Below are positions 24,908 through 33,595 of a DNA stretch of 64,000 bases, piece by piece. The notes beneath the pieces were generated by a model. The model ran no database searches and had not been told where the DNA came from. It saw only the letters and a program-made list of their open reading frames with translations. Source of the DNA: JAJPHF01 sp035293805 (lineage in GTDB: Bacteria; Chloroflexota; UBA6077; JAJPHF01); NCBI GenBank assembly GCA_035293805.1, contig DATGMD010000051.1, positions 186,001 to 250,000 on the forward strand, given 5' to 3'. Position 1 is the first letter of the stretch; every line of letters begins with the position of its first letter. A program made the position numbers and the translations under genes.

Positions 24908-25128
24908 CCCCCGCCTCCTCATGGGTGTTTTCATGCTCGCCTGCTGTGCAACGAGGTGCAACGCCCTAGGGTCAGGAGTGCCTGGTGAGCTTGCTGCCAT
25001 CATAGCGGGCGCTTCCGGGGGCGTCAATCGTCTGATATCGGTGTCGTGCTGAGGCGCCGCGCAATAGCTTGTGCCCGGCGGGTGGTGCGCGGCATCCTGA
25101 AGCAGCGACGTCGCCTGGGAGGCCAGCT

Positions 25129-25728
25129 ATGCCGCCGCAGGGTCACCGGGCAGCAGATGGCCCGCGGGTGCGAGTGGCGGAGGACGAGGGCCAGCGCGCC
25201 CTCCTGGTCGACGGCGTGGTGCAATCCGTCGCCGTCGACGGCCCCCACCTGGGCCCTGGCTACTGGCCGAGCATGCTGCCCGACGTGCGGCCCCGGCGCG
25301 CGCTACTGCTCGGGCTGGGCGGCGGCACCATCGCCCATCTGCTCGTGCGCCGCTTCGGGCCCGTGCCCATGATCGGCGTCGACGCCGATCCGGAAGTGCT
25401 GGCGCTAGCCCGCGCCGAGTTCGGCCTCGATCTGCCCTCGCTCACCGTCGTGGAGGGCGACGCACTAGCGTACGTCGCCGCCTGCGCCGAGCGCTTCGAC
25501 TATGTGTGCGTCGACCTCTACCGCGGCGCCGAGCTAGAGCGCGGCGTACTGGCTCGCCCGGTCCTGCGCGGCATCAAGCGGCTCCTCGCGCCGGGCGGGC
25601 TGGCCGTCTTCAACCTGTTCCGTGACCGGCGTACCGCGCGCCGCCTGCACCGCCTGCAGCAAGTCTTCACCTGGGCCGAGGCCGAAATCATCAGCAAGAA
25701 CGTCGTCGTCCGCTGTCCTGCTCGCTAG
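25129..25728 (+). CDS. Spermidine synthase-like class I methyltransferase
   Basis: 199 residues. Rossmann core with RALLLGLGGGTIAHLLVRR (glycine-rich motif I), MIGVDADPEVLALARAEFGL (acidic end of strand 2), VVEGDALAYVA and FDYVCVDLYRG. The layout is that of spermidine synthase/polyamine aminopropyltransferase-like proteins, but it is shorter and lacks the N-terminal beta domain, so a generic SAM- or dcSAM-binding role is safer. ATG 25129 has GGGAGG upstream. It stands alone. Confidence 0.82.
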   Translation: MPPQGHRAADGPRVRVAEDEGQRALLVDGVVQSVAVDGPHLGPGYWPSMLPDVRPRRALLLGLGGGTIAHLLVRRFGPVPMIGVDADPEVLALARAEFGLDLPSLTVVEGDALAYVAACAERFDYVCVDLYRGAELERGVLARPVLRGIKRLLAPGGLAVFNLFRDRRTARRLHRLQQVFTWAEAEIISKNVVVRCPAR

Positions 25729-25857
25729 CCCTCCGCCCGGGGCCCCACCGGCGCGTCGCCCCAGCAGGCAGCCCCGCTGGCCTGGCGGAGTCCTTCAGAC
25801 GCGGCCTCCACGCAGCATCGGGGGCCGTTCGGGCGCTCTCCTGTAACCCAGTTCACG

Positions 25858-25918
25858 ACAGTACTGTAAGTCGCGTTACTGTGACGACCGAGAGGCGGTG
25901 GCACACTACTTGTATAGA
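25858..25918 (+). promoter_or_regulatory. Operator-like palindrome and -10 box upstream of a small conserved gene
   Basis: ACAGTACTGT (25858-25867) is a perfect palindrome continuing to TACTGTAA; an inverted half-site TTACTGT follows at 25876-25882; TATAGA at 25913-25918 is the likely -10. This spacing suits a regulator site just upstream of a promoter for the 59-codon gene at 25974. Confidence 0.4.
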
Positions 25919-25973
25919 AGATCACGGCGATCCTCGAGTCAGAAGATCGCGGCACCCCTGGAGGAGGACGACG

Positions 25974-26153
25974 ATGCAGAACGCGAAAAGCTTCGATGGC
26001 GACCTGAAGATGTTCCGTGATAGCGAGCGTCCCGTGAACTTCGCGTGCTTGCGCTTCCTGCGCTGGCTCGCCGAGCAAGGCCGCCTGGAGCACGCTGTTG
26101 CCGGCCCGTCGTCGGGCCCGTTTGCTGAAGAGCCGCTGGCAACCGCGGCCTGA
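25974..26153 (+). CDS. Small conserved-type protein of unknown function (59 aa)
   Basis: 59 residues: a charged start (MQNAKSFDGDLKMFRDSERP), a helix FACLRFLRWLAEQGRLEHAV, then AGPSSGPFA. I recall similar LRFLRWLxEQGRLEH...AGPPSGPxA proteins from Chloroflexota genomes, but no function. GGAGGAGG lies upstream. Its dedicated promoter/operator region (25858-25918) suggests regulated expression. Confidence 0.75.
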   Translation: MQNAKSFDGDLKMFRDSERPVNFACLRFLRWLAEQGRLEHAVAGPSSGPFAEEPLATAA

Positions 26154-26198
26154 GCGGCCGTCAGGCCCCGTGAGAGCCCCTCGGGCGGAGCCGCCGTC

Positions 26199-27281
26199 TC
26201 AGCGATAGAGCTGGTCGACGTAACCGCTGCTCTCCAGCCGCTGCAGGGCGGTTTGGTCGACGAGGTCGCTCGTCTTGATCGGGCGCGTGTGGAAGCGTGT
26301 CTCGGCCGCGAAGTCCACGGCGCGCTGGAGCCCGTCGACCGAGAGATATGGCACGCGCTCGAGCAGACGATTGCCGTAGACGTCGTACGCTTCATCCAGA
26401 GCGTCTGGATCCTCGATCTTCGTGTACTGTGCAAGTATCTGCTTCGCGGTATCCGGATCGGCTTTGGTCCGCTGGATGCTGGCGAGCAGCCCCTTCAGGA
26501 AGCGCTGCACGTAGTCCAAGCGCGCGGAGTAGATGCGCCGACTCATGATCATGGCGACGCCTGGCCAGGGCGGTCCTGCGCTCAGGTCGCCGAAATCCGT
26601 GAACCCCTCGGCCACTAGGGTCGCGCTCAGCGGAAGGGGGACCACGGTTGTCTGACCGTTGCCCAGCCGGAGGTTCTTTACGCGCTCAGCCTGGTTCGCT
26701 CCCATCCACCAGCCGGCCAGCTCCTTGTCTGGGTCGATGCCGATCCGCTGGAGCGCTTCCCGCGTCTGGAAATCGTTGAGCGTCCCCTGGGCGCTAATTA
26801 ACGCCGATTTGCCCCGCAAGTCGTCGGGCGACTGGATGTCGCTCGCCGCTAGCAGGCGTTGATCGAAGGCGTTGTGGGTGGCGCCAATTATCACGCCGTC
26901 CATGCCGCTGGCGATTATGGCGAGCAGCGTGGGGCTGGGCGTGCTGAGCACGACGTCGACCTCGCCGTTGGCCGCGGCGGTCAGCGCCATCTGGTCGCTC
27001 TGCATCGTCACCAGCTCGACGCCCAGGCCCTGTTCCCGGAAGAGGCCCGTATCGATTCCTACCCAGTAGGGCAGCAAGTGCGCGGCGACGGCGGCCGGCT
27101 GGGTCGCGGCTACCCGGAAGCGCATCGCGCCCGGCGTGGGAACAGGCGTGGCTGCGGCGGCCGCCGCGGCCGGCCCGGCGGTCGGGGCGACGCTCGGCGG
27201 CGCTGCGCCGCTACAACCTGCGGCCGCTGGCCACAGCAGCAGGATGACTAGCGCCCAGCCAAATCGCGTGCCACCCCACAT
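26199..27281 (-). CDS. NMT1/THI5-like ABC transporter substrate-binding lipoprotein
   Basis: 360 residues. Signal peptide WALVILLLWPAAAGC with AAGC lipobox, an Ala/Pro linker, then the binding fold: LPYWVGIDTGLFREQGLGVE, LTAAANGEVDVVLSTPSP, IQSPDDLRGKSALIS. Such lipoproteins feed importers of taurine-, nitrate-, or HMP-like solutes. ATG 27281 has GGAGG four bases upstream. No permease or ATPase lies next to it, and it is flanked by unrelated genes, so it is an orphan receptor. Confidence 0.87.
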   Translation of the reverse strand: MWGGTRFGWALVILLLWPAAAGCSGAAPPSVAPTAGPAAAAAAATPVPTPGAMRFRVAATQPAAVAAHLLPYWVGIDTGLFREQGLGVELVTMQSDQMALTAAANGEVDVVLSTPSPTLLAIIASGMDGVIIGATHNAFDQRLLAASDIQSPDDLRGKSALISAQGTLNDFQTREALQRIGIDPDKELAGWWMGANQAERVKNLRLGNGQTTVVPLPLSATLVAEGFTDFGDLSAGPPWPGVAMIMSRRIYSARLDYVQRFLKGLLASIQRTKADPDTAKQILAQYTKIEDPDALDEAYDVYGNRLLERVPYLSVDGLQRAVDFAAETRFHTRPIKTSDLVDQTALQRLESSGYVDQLYR

Positions 27282-27423
27282 GTGTCCTCCGCTCCCGCTT
27301 GTGACTGCCCGCGCCGGCCAGCCGAGCCCCGGCCGCCGCGTGCAGGCAGCGCGCCAAAGGTACACCGCTGTCCGCGAGAGTGTCAAGAATTGCCCGGCTG
27401 CTGCTGGGGTGCGCGCCGCGACC

Positions 27424-27429
27424 TATAAT
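27424..27429 (+). promoter_or_regulatory. TATAAT -10 box immediately upstream of a start codon (leaderless gene)
   Basis: Consensus TATAAT ends seven bases before the ATG at 27436, so the transcript would start at or next to the ATG. No ribosome site is present. Confidence 0.65.
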
Positions 27430-27435
27430 GAAACC

Positions 27436-28185
27436 ATGGACCTCACCTTCGAGCTAGGCGACGCCGCGACCCCACGGGGACATGCGCTGGTGTACTTCCA
27501 CGCGCCAGACGGCCGCCTGCTCGCCACCTACGTCATCGTGCCGCCTATCGCGATCGAGCTCGGCAAATACCTGCCCTCGATGTTTACGGCACAGATGCCG
27601 GGCCTGGCGTTGCCGCAGAATACCGCTATGCCCTTGCCGCCGCTGCCCGAGCCGTGCGAGAGCCGCGCTACCCTGGAGCGGCTGGCCCGGCTGCGCGACG
27701 ACGATCTCGTGGACGCGGGCCGGGTCGCCGGCACTGGCCCCGAACAGCTCCTGTTCGCGGCCACCGAGGCCGCCCAGGCCTACGCCGATCGCTATCAGAC
27801 CTACCTCGAAAGCGCCCCCCCCATCTTGGAGGAGCCGCCATCGCTGCCCGAGCTGGACGCCGACGACCTACTACTGAGCCTGCTGAGCGACCGCGACCGT
27901 CTAGGTGACCTGGCGCGTCGCACCGGCCAGCTTCGCTACGCTGTCGAAGGCGGGGACCAGGCGGGCATTGCCGAAGCCGTCCAGGCCATGGAGCGCGTTG
28001 GGCGTCACCTGGCAGCCAAGTATCGCGTTGACGAGCTGATCGTCGCGGCACGCTGCCCCGGGCCGCGCGGCCAGCGCCTGGCCGATCTCTACTTGCAGCG
28101 CGCCTACAAGCTCGCGGCCGAAGAGTTTGACGCCATCGCCGCGCTCGACGCCGCCATCGCCGCGGCTCAGGCCGAGGATGCTTGA
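27436..28185 (+). CDS. Conserved-type cytoplasmic protein of unknown function
   Basis: 249 residues with no signal or membrane segment. N-terminal beta-rich part (LTFELGDAATPRGHALVYFH, PDGRLLATYVIVPPIAIELG), a Pro-rich link, then mostly helical acidic C-terminus (DADDLLLSLLSDRDRLGDLA, LYLQRAYKLAAEEFDAIAAL). I do not recognise a named family. Start choice is strong: a TATAAT box ends seven bases upstream, indicating leaderless translation. Confidence 0.78.
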   Translation: MDLTFELGDAATPRGHALVYFHAPDGRLLATYVIVPPIAIELGKYLPSMFTAQMPGLALPQNTAMPLPPLPEPCESRATLERLARLRDDDLVDAGRVAGTGPEQLLFAATEAAQAYADRYQTYLESAPPILEEPPSLPELDADDLLLSLLSDRDRLGDLARRTGQLRYAVEGGDQAGIAEAVQAMERVGRHLAAKYRVDELIVAARCPGPRGQRLADLYLQRAYKLAAEEFDAIAALDAAIAAAQAEDA

Positions 28186-28322
28186 GTCCGCGCGGCGTGC
28201 TCTCCTACGACGGCTCCTCCGCCTGGGGACCCGGTTGCCCCAACGCATGCGTGGCGGGCCGGCTGAAGCCGCAGGGTAGGGCCGTAGCCGGGGCCGCGCC
28301 CGTGTCGGAAGCAGCGCGAGCA

Positions 28323-28421
28323 CTACAAGCAGACCAGGTCGGCCAGCGCCTCCACCAGATCGGGTTCCAGGTAGAGGTTACCCCCGCAGGCGCGGCAGCG
28401 GGCCGGTGCGCGGACCGTCAT
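28323..28421 (-). pseudogene. Small zinc-ribbon protein interrupted by an amber codon
   Basis: Minus-strand reading MTVRAPARCRACGGNLYLEP then DLVEALADLVCL stops at TAG (28323-28325), 32 codons. In zinc-ribbon proteins of this type a second CxxC follows; here the sequence reads C-L-stop-C-S, i.e. the stop replaces one residue inside the second CxxC. A CAG-to-TAG transition would explain it (VCLQCSR). No ribosome site is visible before the ATG. It may be a decayed gene or a real short protein. Confidence 0.45.
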
Positions 28422-28724
28422 CGGTCGTCACTGCGCGACGACGCCCAGAGATCCACAGAAGGGCAGGGTGGCTTGTCTACCAGGAGGTCCGGCCGCCCGT
28501 CAAATCGCGCGGCCCGAGTGGATGCCGGGCTGGGAGCGGCCCGCGTGGCCCCCTGGTCGCGGCTGCCTCACGCGCCGATGACGGTAGAGGGAAGCGCTAG
28601 GCAGCGGTGGATCGGCCACAGGTGACGCGATGTGCAAGCCCGGATTGGAGATCTCCGAGAGGGTTGCGCGCACGACATGCCGCCTCCCCCGCGACGATCG
28701 CGCGCCGGCTGCCTGAGACTTTCG

Positions 28725-29444
28725 CTACACGCCAGCGAATAGTCGGTCGAACTCGTCGGTGATGATGCGATAGCATTCGCAGCAAGCCGTCTCCAGGCCC
28801 GCCCGGTCGACTACCGTAATCTGTCCCCGTCGATACTGGATCCAGCCCGCCTTCTGCAGGACGCCGGCTGCCCCGGTGACGCTGGCGCGACGGACGCCGA
28901 GCATCTGGGCCAGAAACTCTTGCGTGAGCGGGAACTCCTCCACGCCCACACGGTCGTGCGTCATGAGCAGCCACCGCGCGCAGCGCTGTGCCATGGAGTG
29001 CAGGCGATTGCAGGCCGCAGTTTGGGCAATCAGGGTCAGCAGCGCGAGCGTGTAGGCTTGCAGGAGGGCGTGCAGTCGGCTTCCCACACCCATCTGTTCA
29101 CGAAAGATCCCAGCCTCGATGCGTAGGGCAGGACCGGGTATCTGGCAGACGGCCTGGCCGACGATGCGATCAGCGCCCAGGAAAATGGGCAGGCCCACTA
29201 CCCCATCGTTCCCCACGGTAGCGACTTCCACGGTTGCGCTGCCATCAGCGAGCGCAACTAGCGATACCATGCACATCTGCGGGAAGTAGAGATGGGTAAT
29301 CGGCTCGCGTGACTTGTACACGGTCTGCCTGGTCAATAAGCGGACCACTTCCAGATGGGGGCGAAGGCGTTCGAAGTCCTCCGCGGGCAGAGCGGCGAGC
29401 AGCCGGTTCTGTACGGGCACCGGGCGCTCGTGTGACACGAGCAT
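28725..29444 (-). CDS. Crp/Fnr-family transcriptional regulator (paralogue 1)
   Basis: 239 residues. Cyclic-nucleotide-binding-like domain (residues 15-130; THLYFPQMCMVSLVALADGS, VATVGNDGVVGLP) and C-terminal winged helix with LTQEFLAQMLGVRRASVTGA as the recognition helix. No Fnr-type cysteine cluster is seen at the N-terminus, and the cAMP phosphate-binding RxS is not conserved, so the ligand is unknown. Similar to the gene at 30462. GAGGGGGCC precedes ATG 29444. Divergent from the response regulator at 29691. Confidence 0.92.
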   Translation of the reverse strand: MLVSHERPVPVQNRLLAALPAEDFERLRPHLEVVRLLTRQTVYKSREPITHLYFPQMCMVSLVALADGSATVEVATVGNDGVVGLPIFLGADRIVGQAVCQIPGPALRIEAGIFREQMGVGSRLHALLQAYTLALLTLIAQTAACNRLHSMAQRCARWLLMTHDRVGVEEFPLTQEFLAQMLGVRRASVTGAAGVLQKAGWIQYRRGQITVVDRAGLETACCECYRIITDEFDRLFAGV

Positions 29445-29690
29445 GGCCCCCTCGGACTCGTGGGTAGCGTGGCCACGAGGCTACGTGACGGCTGGCGCAG
29501 ATTCCGTGCCCGGCGGTTGCCGACTCAGAGAAATGTGTACGACACCGTACAGACGCCGCCCATTCTGACTGCGTACGCTAGGATGCCAGTCCCACGGCGA
29601 CCCTGGAATCTCGGCCAGCCACCCGCTGGGTAGCTCGGCCCTCGCCCGCCGTGCGACCCGAGACGGACGTCTGGAAGGTAACAGAGCACG

Positions 29691-30410
29691 ATGCGAGCGC
29701 CCCAGGCGCGACTTCTCGCGGTCAGCCACCAGCCGGCGCTGTGGAATGATCTGCGTCTCACCGGCGAGCCCCAGGGGCTGGCCATGCTGACCGCGCAGGA
29801 TGCTGAGTCGGCCCTGGAATGCGTTCGCACGCAGCTGCCCGACCTCGTGCTGGTCGATCTGGATCTGCCCGGCACCGATGGCTTTGCCCTCCTCGCCCAG
29901 CTCCGGCGGATTTCGCTCGCGGGGATCATTGCGGTCAGCACCCAAGCCGACGAGCGCCCCAAGATCCGTGCGCTGGAGATGGGCGCGGACGATTACGTTA
30001 CCCGGCCCTTCAGCGCGACTGAGTTGATCGCGCGAATCGACGCCATCTTGCGGCGGGCGCGTGCCAGCCAAGGCTTGTCCAACGCGTCGCTTATAGTGGA
30101 CGAGCGTCTACGGATCGATTTCGCCACGCAGCAAGTCTCCGTCGCGGATCAACCGGTGGCCCTACGGCCCACCGAATACCGCTTGCTCTACCATCTCGTG
30201 CAGCATGCCGGGCACACGTTGTCCTTCGCGGACATTCTGGCGCGAGTATGGGGGCCGGAGTACTCCGAGGAAGTGCATTACGTGCATCTCTACGTCATGT
30301 ACTTGCGGCACAAGATCGAGATAGATCCCTCCAATCCGCGCTATATTCTGAGCAAGCGTGGGGTAGGCTACAGCTTCTGCGCCTTGCCCTCACGGCAGGC
30401 GGGGATGTAA
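29691..30410 (+). CDS. OmpR/PhoB-type response regulator with degenerate receiver
   Basis: 239 residues. The receiver (1-120) keeps the phospho-acceptor Asp 56 (DLVLVDLDLPGTDG) but lacks the N-terminal acidic pair (AVSHQP where VVDDE is usual) and has Arg 105 where the invariant Lys is expected (YVTRPF). The winged-helix output domain (145-235) has RPTEYRLLYHLVQHAGHTLS and ILSKRGVGYSF. Normal Mg2+-dependent phosphorylation is doubtful. No histidine kinase is nearby. It lies between two Crp/Fnr paralogues; ATG 29691 follows GGAAGGTAACAGAGCACG. Confidence 0.92.
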   Translation: MRAPQARLLAVSHQPALWNDLRLTGEPQGLAMLTAQDAESALECVRTQLPDLVLVDLDLPGTDGFALLAQLRRISLAGIIAVSTQADERPKIRALEMGADDYVTRPFSATELIARIDAILRRARASQGLSNASLIVDERLRIDFATQQVSVADQPVALRPTEYRLLYHLVQHAGHTLSFADILARVWGPEYSEEVHYVHLYVMYLRHKIEIDPSNPRYILSKRGVGYSFCALPSRQAGM

Positions 30411-30461
30411 GCACGGGACATGTTGAACCGCGCAGCCATTTAATCTCAGAGGTGAGTGGGC

Positions 30462-31187
30462 ATGGATCCATCGCAGGATCACCCCGGTCACAATCGACTC
30501 TTGGCCGCCATGCTTGACGAGGAATCACAACGTCTGCTCCCTGGCCTCACACGGCTCGCTCTGGCGAGCCGTCACGTCCTGATCGAGCTACGCGAACGAA
30601 TGGAGTACGTATATTTTCCTCTCGACGGCGTGCTGTCTCTCATGATGGTGATGGAAGATGGCACCGTGGTCGAGGTCGGTACCGTAGGCAACGAAGGCTT
30701 CGTGGAAGTCAGCTCGCTGCTCAGCATCGATCAGAGCCCATACGAAGTCCTGTGCCAGACCGACTGCATCGTCCTGCGCCTGCGTGTGGAGGACCTGCGG
30801 GCGGCGTTCCGGGATAGCGCCCCGGTGCGCGACCTGCTGCTCCGTTATGCCGGCGTAGTGCTCGGCTGCACCGGCCGCTCGGCCGCCTGCAAAGTCGTGC
30901 ATACTACTGAGCAACGTCTGGCGCTGTGGCTACTCATGACGCGCGATCGCATGGACACGGACGAGCTGCCCCTCACGCAGGAGCTGCTGGCCAGTATGCT
31001 GGCCGTGCGCCGCGCCACCGTCTCGGTGGCGGCGGGGGCGCTCCAGGCCCGAGGGCTGATTCGGTATAACCGTGGCCGCATCACGATCATCGATCGCGCG
31101 GGGCTCGAAGCGGCCGCCTGCGAGGACTATACTGCCTTCCGCAACGAGTACGAGCGGTTGCTCGGCCCAACCTGGGTGCGCTCCTGA
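30462..31187 (+). CDS. Crp/Fnr-family transcriptional regulator (paralogue 2)
   Basis: 241 residues, clearly paralogous to the product of 28725-29444: both share YFP(L/Q), (V/I)GN(D/E)G, AAC..(H)S/T.QR.A.WLLMT.DR and a C-terminal DRAGLE.A.CE.Y. HTH is LTQELLASMLAVRRATVSVA. An RVEDLRAAFR segment sits where effector contacts occur. ATG 30462 is preferred to the GTG two codons earlier because GAGGTGAG is better spaced. It follows the response regulator by about 50 bases, probably in one operon. Confidence 0.92.
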   Translation: MDPSQDHPGHNRLLAAMLDEESQRLLPGLTRLALASRHVLIELRERMEYVYFPLDGVLSLMMVMEDGTVVEVGTVGNEGFVEVSSLLSIDQSPYEVLCQTDCIVLRLRVEDLRAAFRDSAPVRDLLLRYAGVVLGCTGRSAACKVVHTTEQRLALWLLMTRDRMDTDELPLTQELLASMLAVRRATVSVAAGALQARGLIRYNRGRITIIDRAGLEAAACEDYTAFRNEYERLLGPTWVRS

Positions 31188-31253
31188 TCCTCGGGGCGGA
31201 CTCTTGTGCAGGCTCGGCCCAGCCCAAGCCTACACCATAGACCGGTGGTCGGG

Positions 31254-32399
31254 TTAGCCGCCGAAGGCGTCCAGCCCCGTGATATCCTTGCCCACCGTTA
31301 GTGTGTGGATCTCGTGCGTTCCCTCGTACGTGTACACCGTCTCCAGATTCGCCAGGTGACGAATCACCGGGTACTCCAGGCTAATGCCGTTCGCGCCCAT
31401 GACCGAGCGGGCCGTGCGCGCCACGCCGAGCGCCATCGCCACGTTCGCCCGCTTGGCCAGCGAGATGTGCGGCGGGCGGGCCTGGTGCGTGTCCTTGAGG
31501 CGCGCGAGCTGCCAGGCCACGAGCTGCCCCTGGGTGATGCCCGTGAGCATGTCCACCAGCTTGGCCTGAGTAAGCTGGAAGCCCGCGATCGGCCGGTCGA
31601 ACTGCGTGCGCACCTTCGCGTACTCCAGCGCCGTCTCGTAGCAGCTCATCGCCGCGCCGAGCACCCCCCAGGCGATGCCGAAGCGCGCCTCGCTCAGGCA
31701 CGACAGCGGCCCGCGCATGCCCTTCACGCCCGGCAAGACCGCGCTGTCGGGCACGCGACAGTCCTCCAGGTGCAGCTCGGCCGTGTTCGACGCGCGCAGC
31801 GACAGCTTGTGGTGTACCTCGCGCGCCTGGAACCCGCGGCGGTCGGTGTCGACCAGGAAGCCGCGCACGCCCTCGTCGGTGCGCGCCCACACTAGCGCCA
31901 CGTCGGCCAGCGTGCCGTTCGTGATCCACATTTTCGTGCCGTTCAGCACCCACTCGCCGCCATCGCGCACCGCCCGCGTCTCCATGCCCGCCGGGTCCGA
32001 GCCGTGGTCGGGCTCGGTGAGGCCGAAGCAGCCGAGCAGCGTGCCCCGTGCCATGCCGGGCAAGTAGCGCTGCTTCTGCTCGGGAGAGCCATAGCTGTAG
32101 ATGGGGAACATGACGAGCGACGTCTGCACCGAGACGAAGCTGCGCAGCCCCGAGTCGGCGCGCTCTAGCTCCTGGCAGATGATGCCGTAGGTCATGTAGC
32201 TCGAGCCCGCGCCATACTCTGGAATGTCGGCGCCCAGCACGCCCAGCTCCGCGAGCCGCGGCACCAGCTCTTGTGGGAAGCGACCCGCCTCGAAGGCGGC
32301 CGGCATCAGCGGCGTGGCCTCCTTGTCCACGAAGTCGCGGATCGTCTGCTGGGTCAGGCGCTCCTCCGGGCTCAGCTCGATCTCGTAATAGTTCAGCAT
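31254..32399 (-). CDS. Acyl-CoA dehydrogenase, glutaryl-CoA dehydrogenase-like
   Basis: 381-residue FAD flavoprotein. CFGLTEPDHGSDPAGM and KMWITNG contact FAD/substrate, FDRPIAGFQLTQAKLVDMLT is the tetramer helix, and VYTYEGTHEIHTL supplies the catalytic base Glu 359. The ADSGLRSFVSVQ segment with Arg 86 resembles the substrate-carboxylate-binding region of glutaryl-CoA dehydrogenases, so a decarboxylating dehydrogenation of glutaryl-CoA or a similar diacid thioester is possible. GAGACGAGC precedes the ATG; TACAAT at 32487-32492 is a -10 candidate. Divergent from the RNase Z-like gene. Confidence 0.92.
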   Translation of the reverse strand: MLNYYEIELSPEERLTQQTIRDFVDKEATPLMPAAFEAGRFPQELVPRLAELGVLGADIPEYGAGSSYMTYGIICQELERADSGLRSFVSVQTSLVMFPIYSYGSPEQKQRYLPGMARGTLLGCFGLTEPDHGSDPAGMETRAVRDGGEWVLNGTKMWITNGTLADVALVWARTDEGVRGFLVDTDRRGFQAREVHHKLSLRASNTAELHLEDCRVPDSAVLPGVKGMRGPLSCLSEARFGIAWGVLGAAMSCYETALEYAKVRTQFDRPIAGFQLTQAKLVDMLTGITQGQLVAWQLARLKDTHQARPPHISLAKRANVAMALGVARTARSVMGANGISLEYPVIRHLANLETVYTYEGTHEIHTLTVGKDITGLDAFGG

Positions 32400-32486
32400 G
32401 CTCGTCTCCTCGCGGCGCGCGGAATGCGCCCTGCCCGCCGGCCCGTCGGTGTCCGACGACGCGTGTTACGTAGCCAGGCTCATTGC

Positions 32487-32492
32487 ATTGTA
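32487..32492 (-). promoter_or_regulatory. Candidate -10 box for the acyl-CoA dehydrogenase
   Basis: TACAAT on the minus strand 88 bases upstream of the ATG at 32399. Confidence 0.35.
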
Positions 32493-32563
32493 GCCAGAGG
32501 CCCCAAAGGCAGACACTACCGGTGGCGCGCGCGACGAGCGGCGCCGCGGGAGGCCGACGACAG

Positions 32564-33472
32564 ATGCTTGACGTGTACCTGTTAGGCGAGGGCGGCACGA
32601 TGCCGCTGCCGGGGCGGTGGCTCTCCAGCGTGCTCGTCCGCCACGAAGGCCGCCTGCTCTTGCTCGACTGCGGCGAGGGCACGCAGGTCCCGCTGCGCGC
32701 GGCCGGCTGGGGCCTGCGCGCCGTGGACGCGATCTTCATTACTCACTTCCACGGCGACCATGTCGGCGGCCTGCCCGGCCTGCTGCTCACCCTGGGCAAC
32801 GCGGAGCGCAGCGAGCCGCTGACCATCTTCGGCCCCCCCGGCCTGGCCGCCGTCGTCGCCGGCCTGCGGGTGATCGCGCCGCGCCTCCCCTACGAGGTCG
32901 TGTGCCGTGAGCTATGCGGGGGCGAACGATTCGCCCTGGGCGCCCTCCAGGTGGCCTGCCTGGCTGTGGAGCACAGCCTGCCATGCCTCAGCTACACGCT
33001 GGAGCGGCCCCGCGGGCGTCCGTTCGAGCCGGAGCGGGCGCGGGCGCTGGGCCTGCCGCTCCCCCTGTGGGGCCGCCTACAACGGGGCGAGACAGTTACC
33101 TGGGAGGGCCGCATCGTCATGCCAGACGCCGTGCTCGGCGCGCCGCGCGCCGGCGTGAAGCTCGCGTTCGTCACCGACACGCGCCCCACTGCGGCCCTGC
33201 CCGGCTTCGTGGCCGACGCGCGGCTGCTGATCTGCGAGGGGATGTACGGCGCGGCCGATGACCTGCCGAAGGCGCTGGAGAACCGACACATGCTGTTCGC
33301 GGAGGCCGCGGCGATCGCCCGCGACGGTGGCGTCGACGCGCTCTGGCTCACCCACTTCAGCCCGTCGCTGACCGCCCCCGCCGACTACTTGCCGGCCGCG
33401 CGCGCCATTTTCCCCAACACCCGCCTCGGCGCTACCGGCCTCACCACCACCCTTACCTTCCCCGACGACTAG
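32564..33472 (+). CDS. Ribonuclease Z-like metallo-beta-lactamase-fold hydrolase
   Basis: 302 residues. The fold opens with LDVYLLGEGGTMPLPGRWLS, zinc motif FITHFHGDHVGGLPGLL (HxHxDH), ligand His in VEHSLPCLSYTLE, Asp in AFVTDTRPT and the late LWLTHFSPSLT His, in the order of tRNase Z. It may process tRNA 3' ends (the window's tRNA lacks encoded CCA) or act as an arylsulfatase-like hydrolase. The RNase Z exosite arm is reduced. ATG 32564 has GGGAGG ten bases upstream. Confidence 0.85.
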   Translation: MLDVYLLGEGGTMPLPGRWLSSVLVRHEGRLLLLDCGEGTQVPLRAAGWGLRAVDAIFITHFHGDHVGGLPGLLLTLGNAERSEPLTIFGPPGLAAVVAGLRVIAPRLPYEVVCRELCGGERFALGALQVACLAVEHSLPCLSYTLERPRGRPFEPERARALGLPLPLWGRLQRGETVTWEGRIVMPDAVLGAPRAGVKLAFVTDTRPTAALPGFVADARLLICEGMYGAADDLPKALENRHMLFAEAAAIARDGGVDALWLTHFSPSLTAPADYLPAARAIFPNTRLGATGLTTTLTFPDD

Positions 33473-33483
33473 CCCGTCCTACG

Positions 33484-33558
33484 CCCTCTCCCCCTGGGAG
33501 AGGCTCGGGGTGAGAACATCCACCCCCTCTCCCCCTGGGAGAGGGTCGGGGTGAGGGC
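33484..33558. repeat. Two copies of the CTCTCCCCCTGGGAGAGG repeat
   Basis: Copies at 33484-33514 and 33523-33558 with the CGGGGTGAG tail, located between convergent genes; same family as 7405-7706 and 56089-56166. May double as a terminator. Confidence 0.88.
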
Positions 33559-33595
33559 GTCCCCCAAATGTCGCCCAGCTCAGCCCAAGATCAGG

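Noticed and set aside
28323..28325. Amber readthrough as pyrrolysine
   Set aside because: No pyl genes or supporting context are visible; a single C-to-T mutation is simpler.
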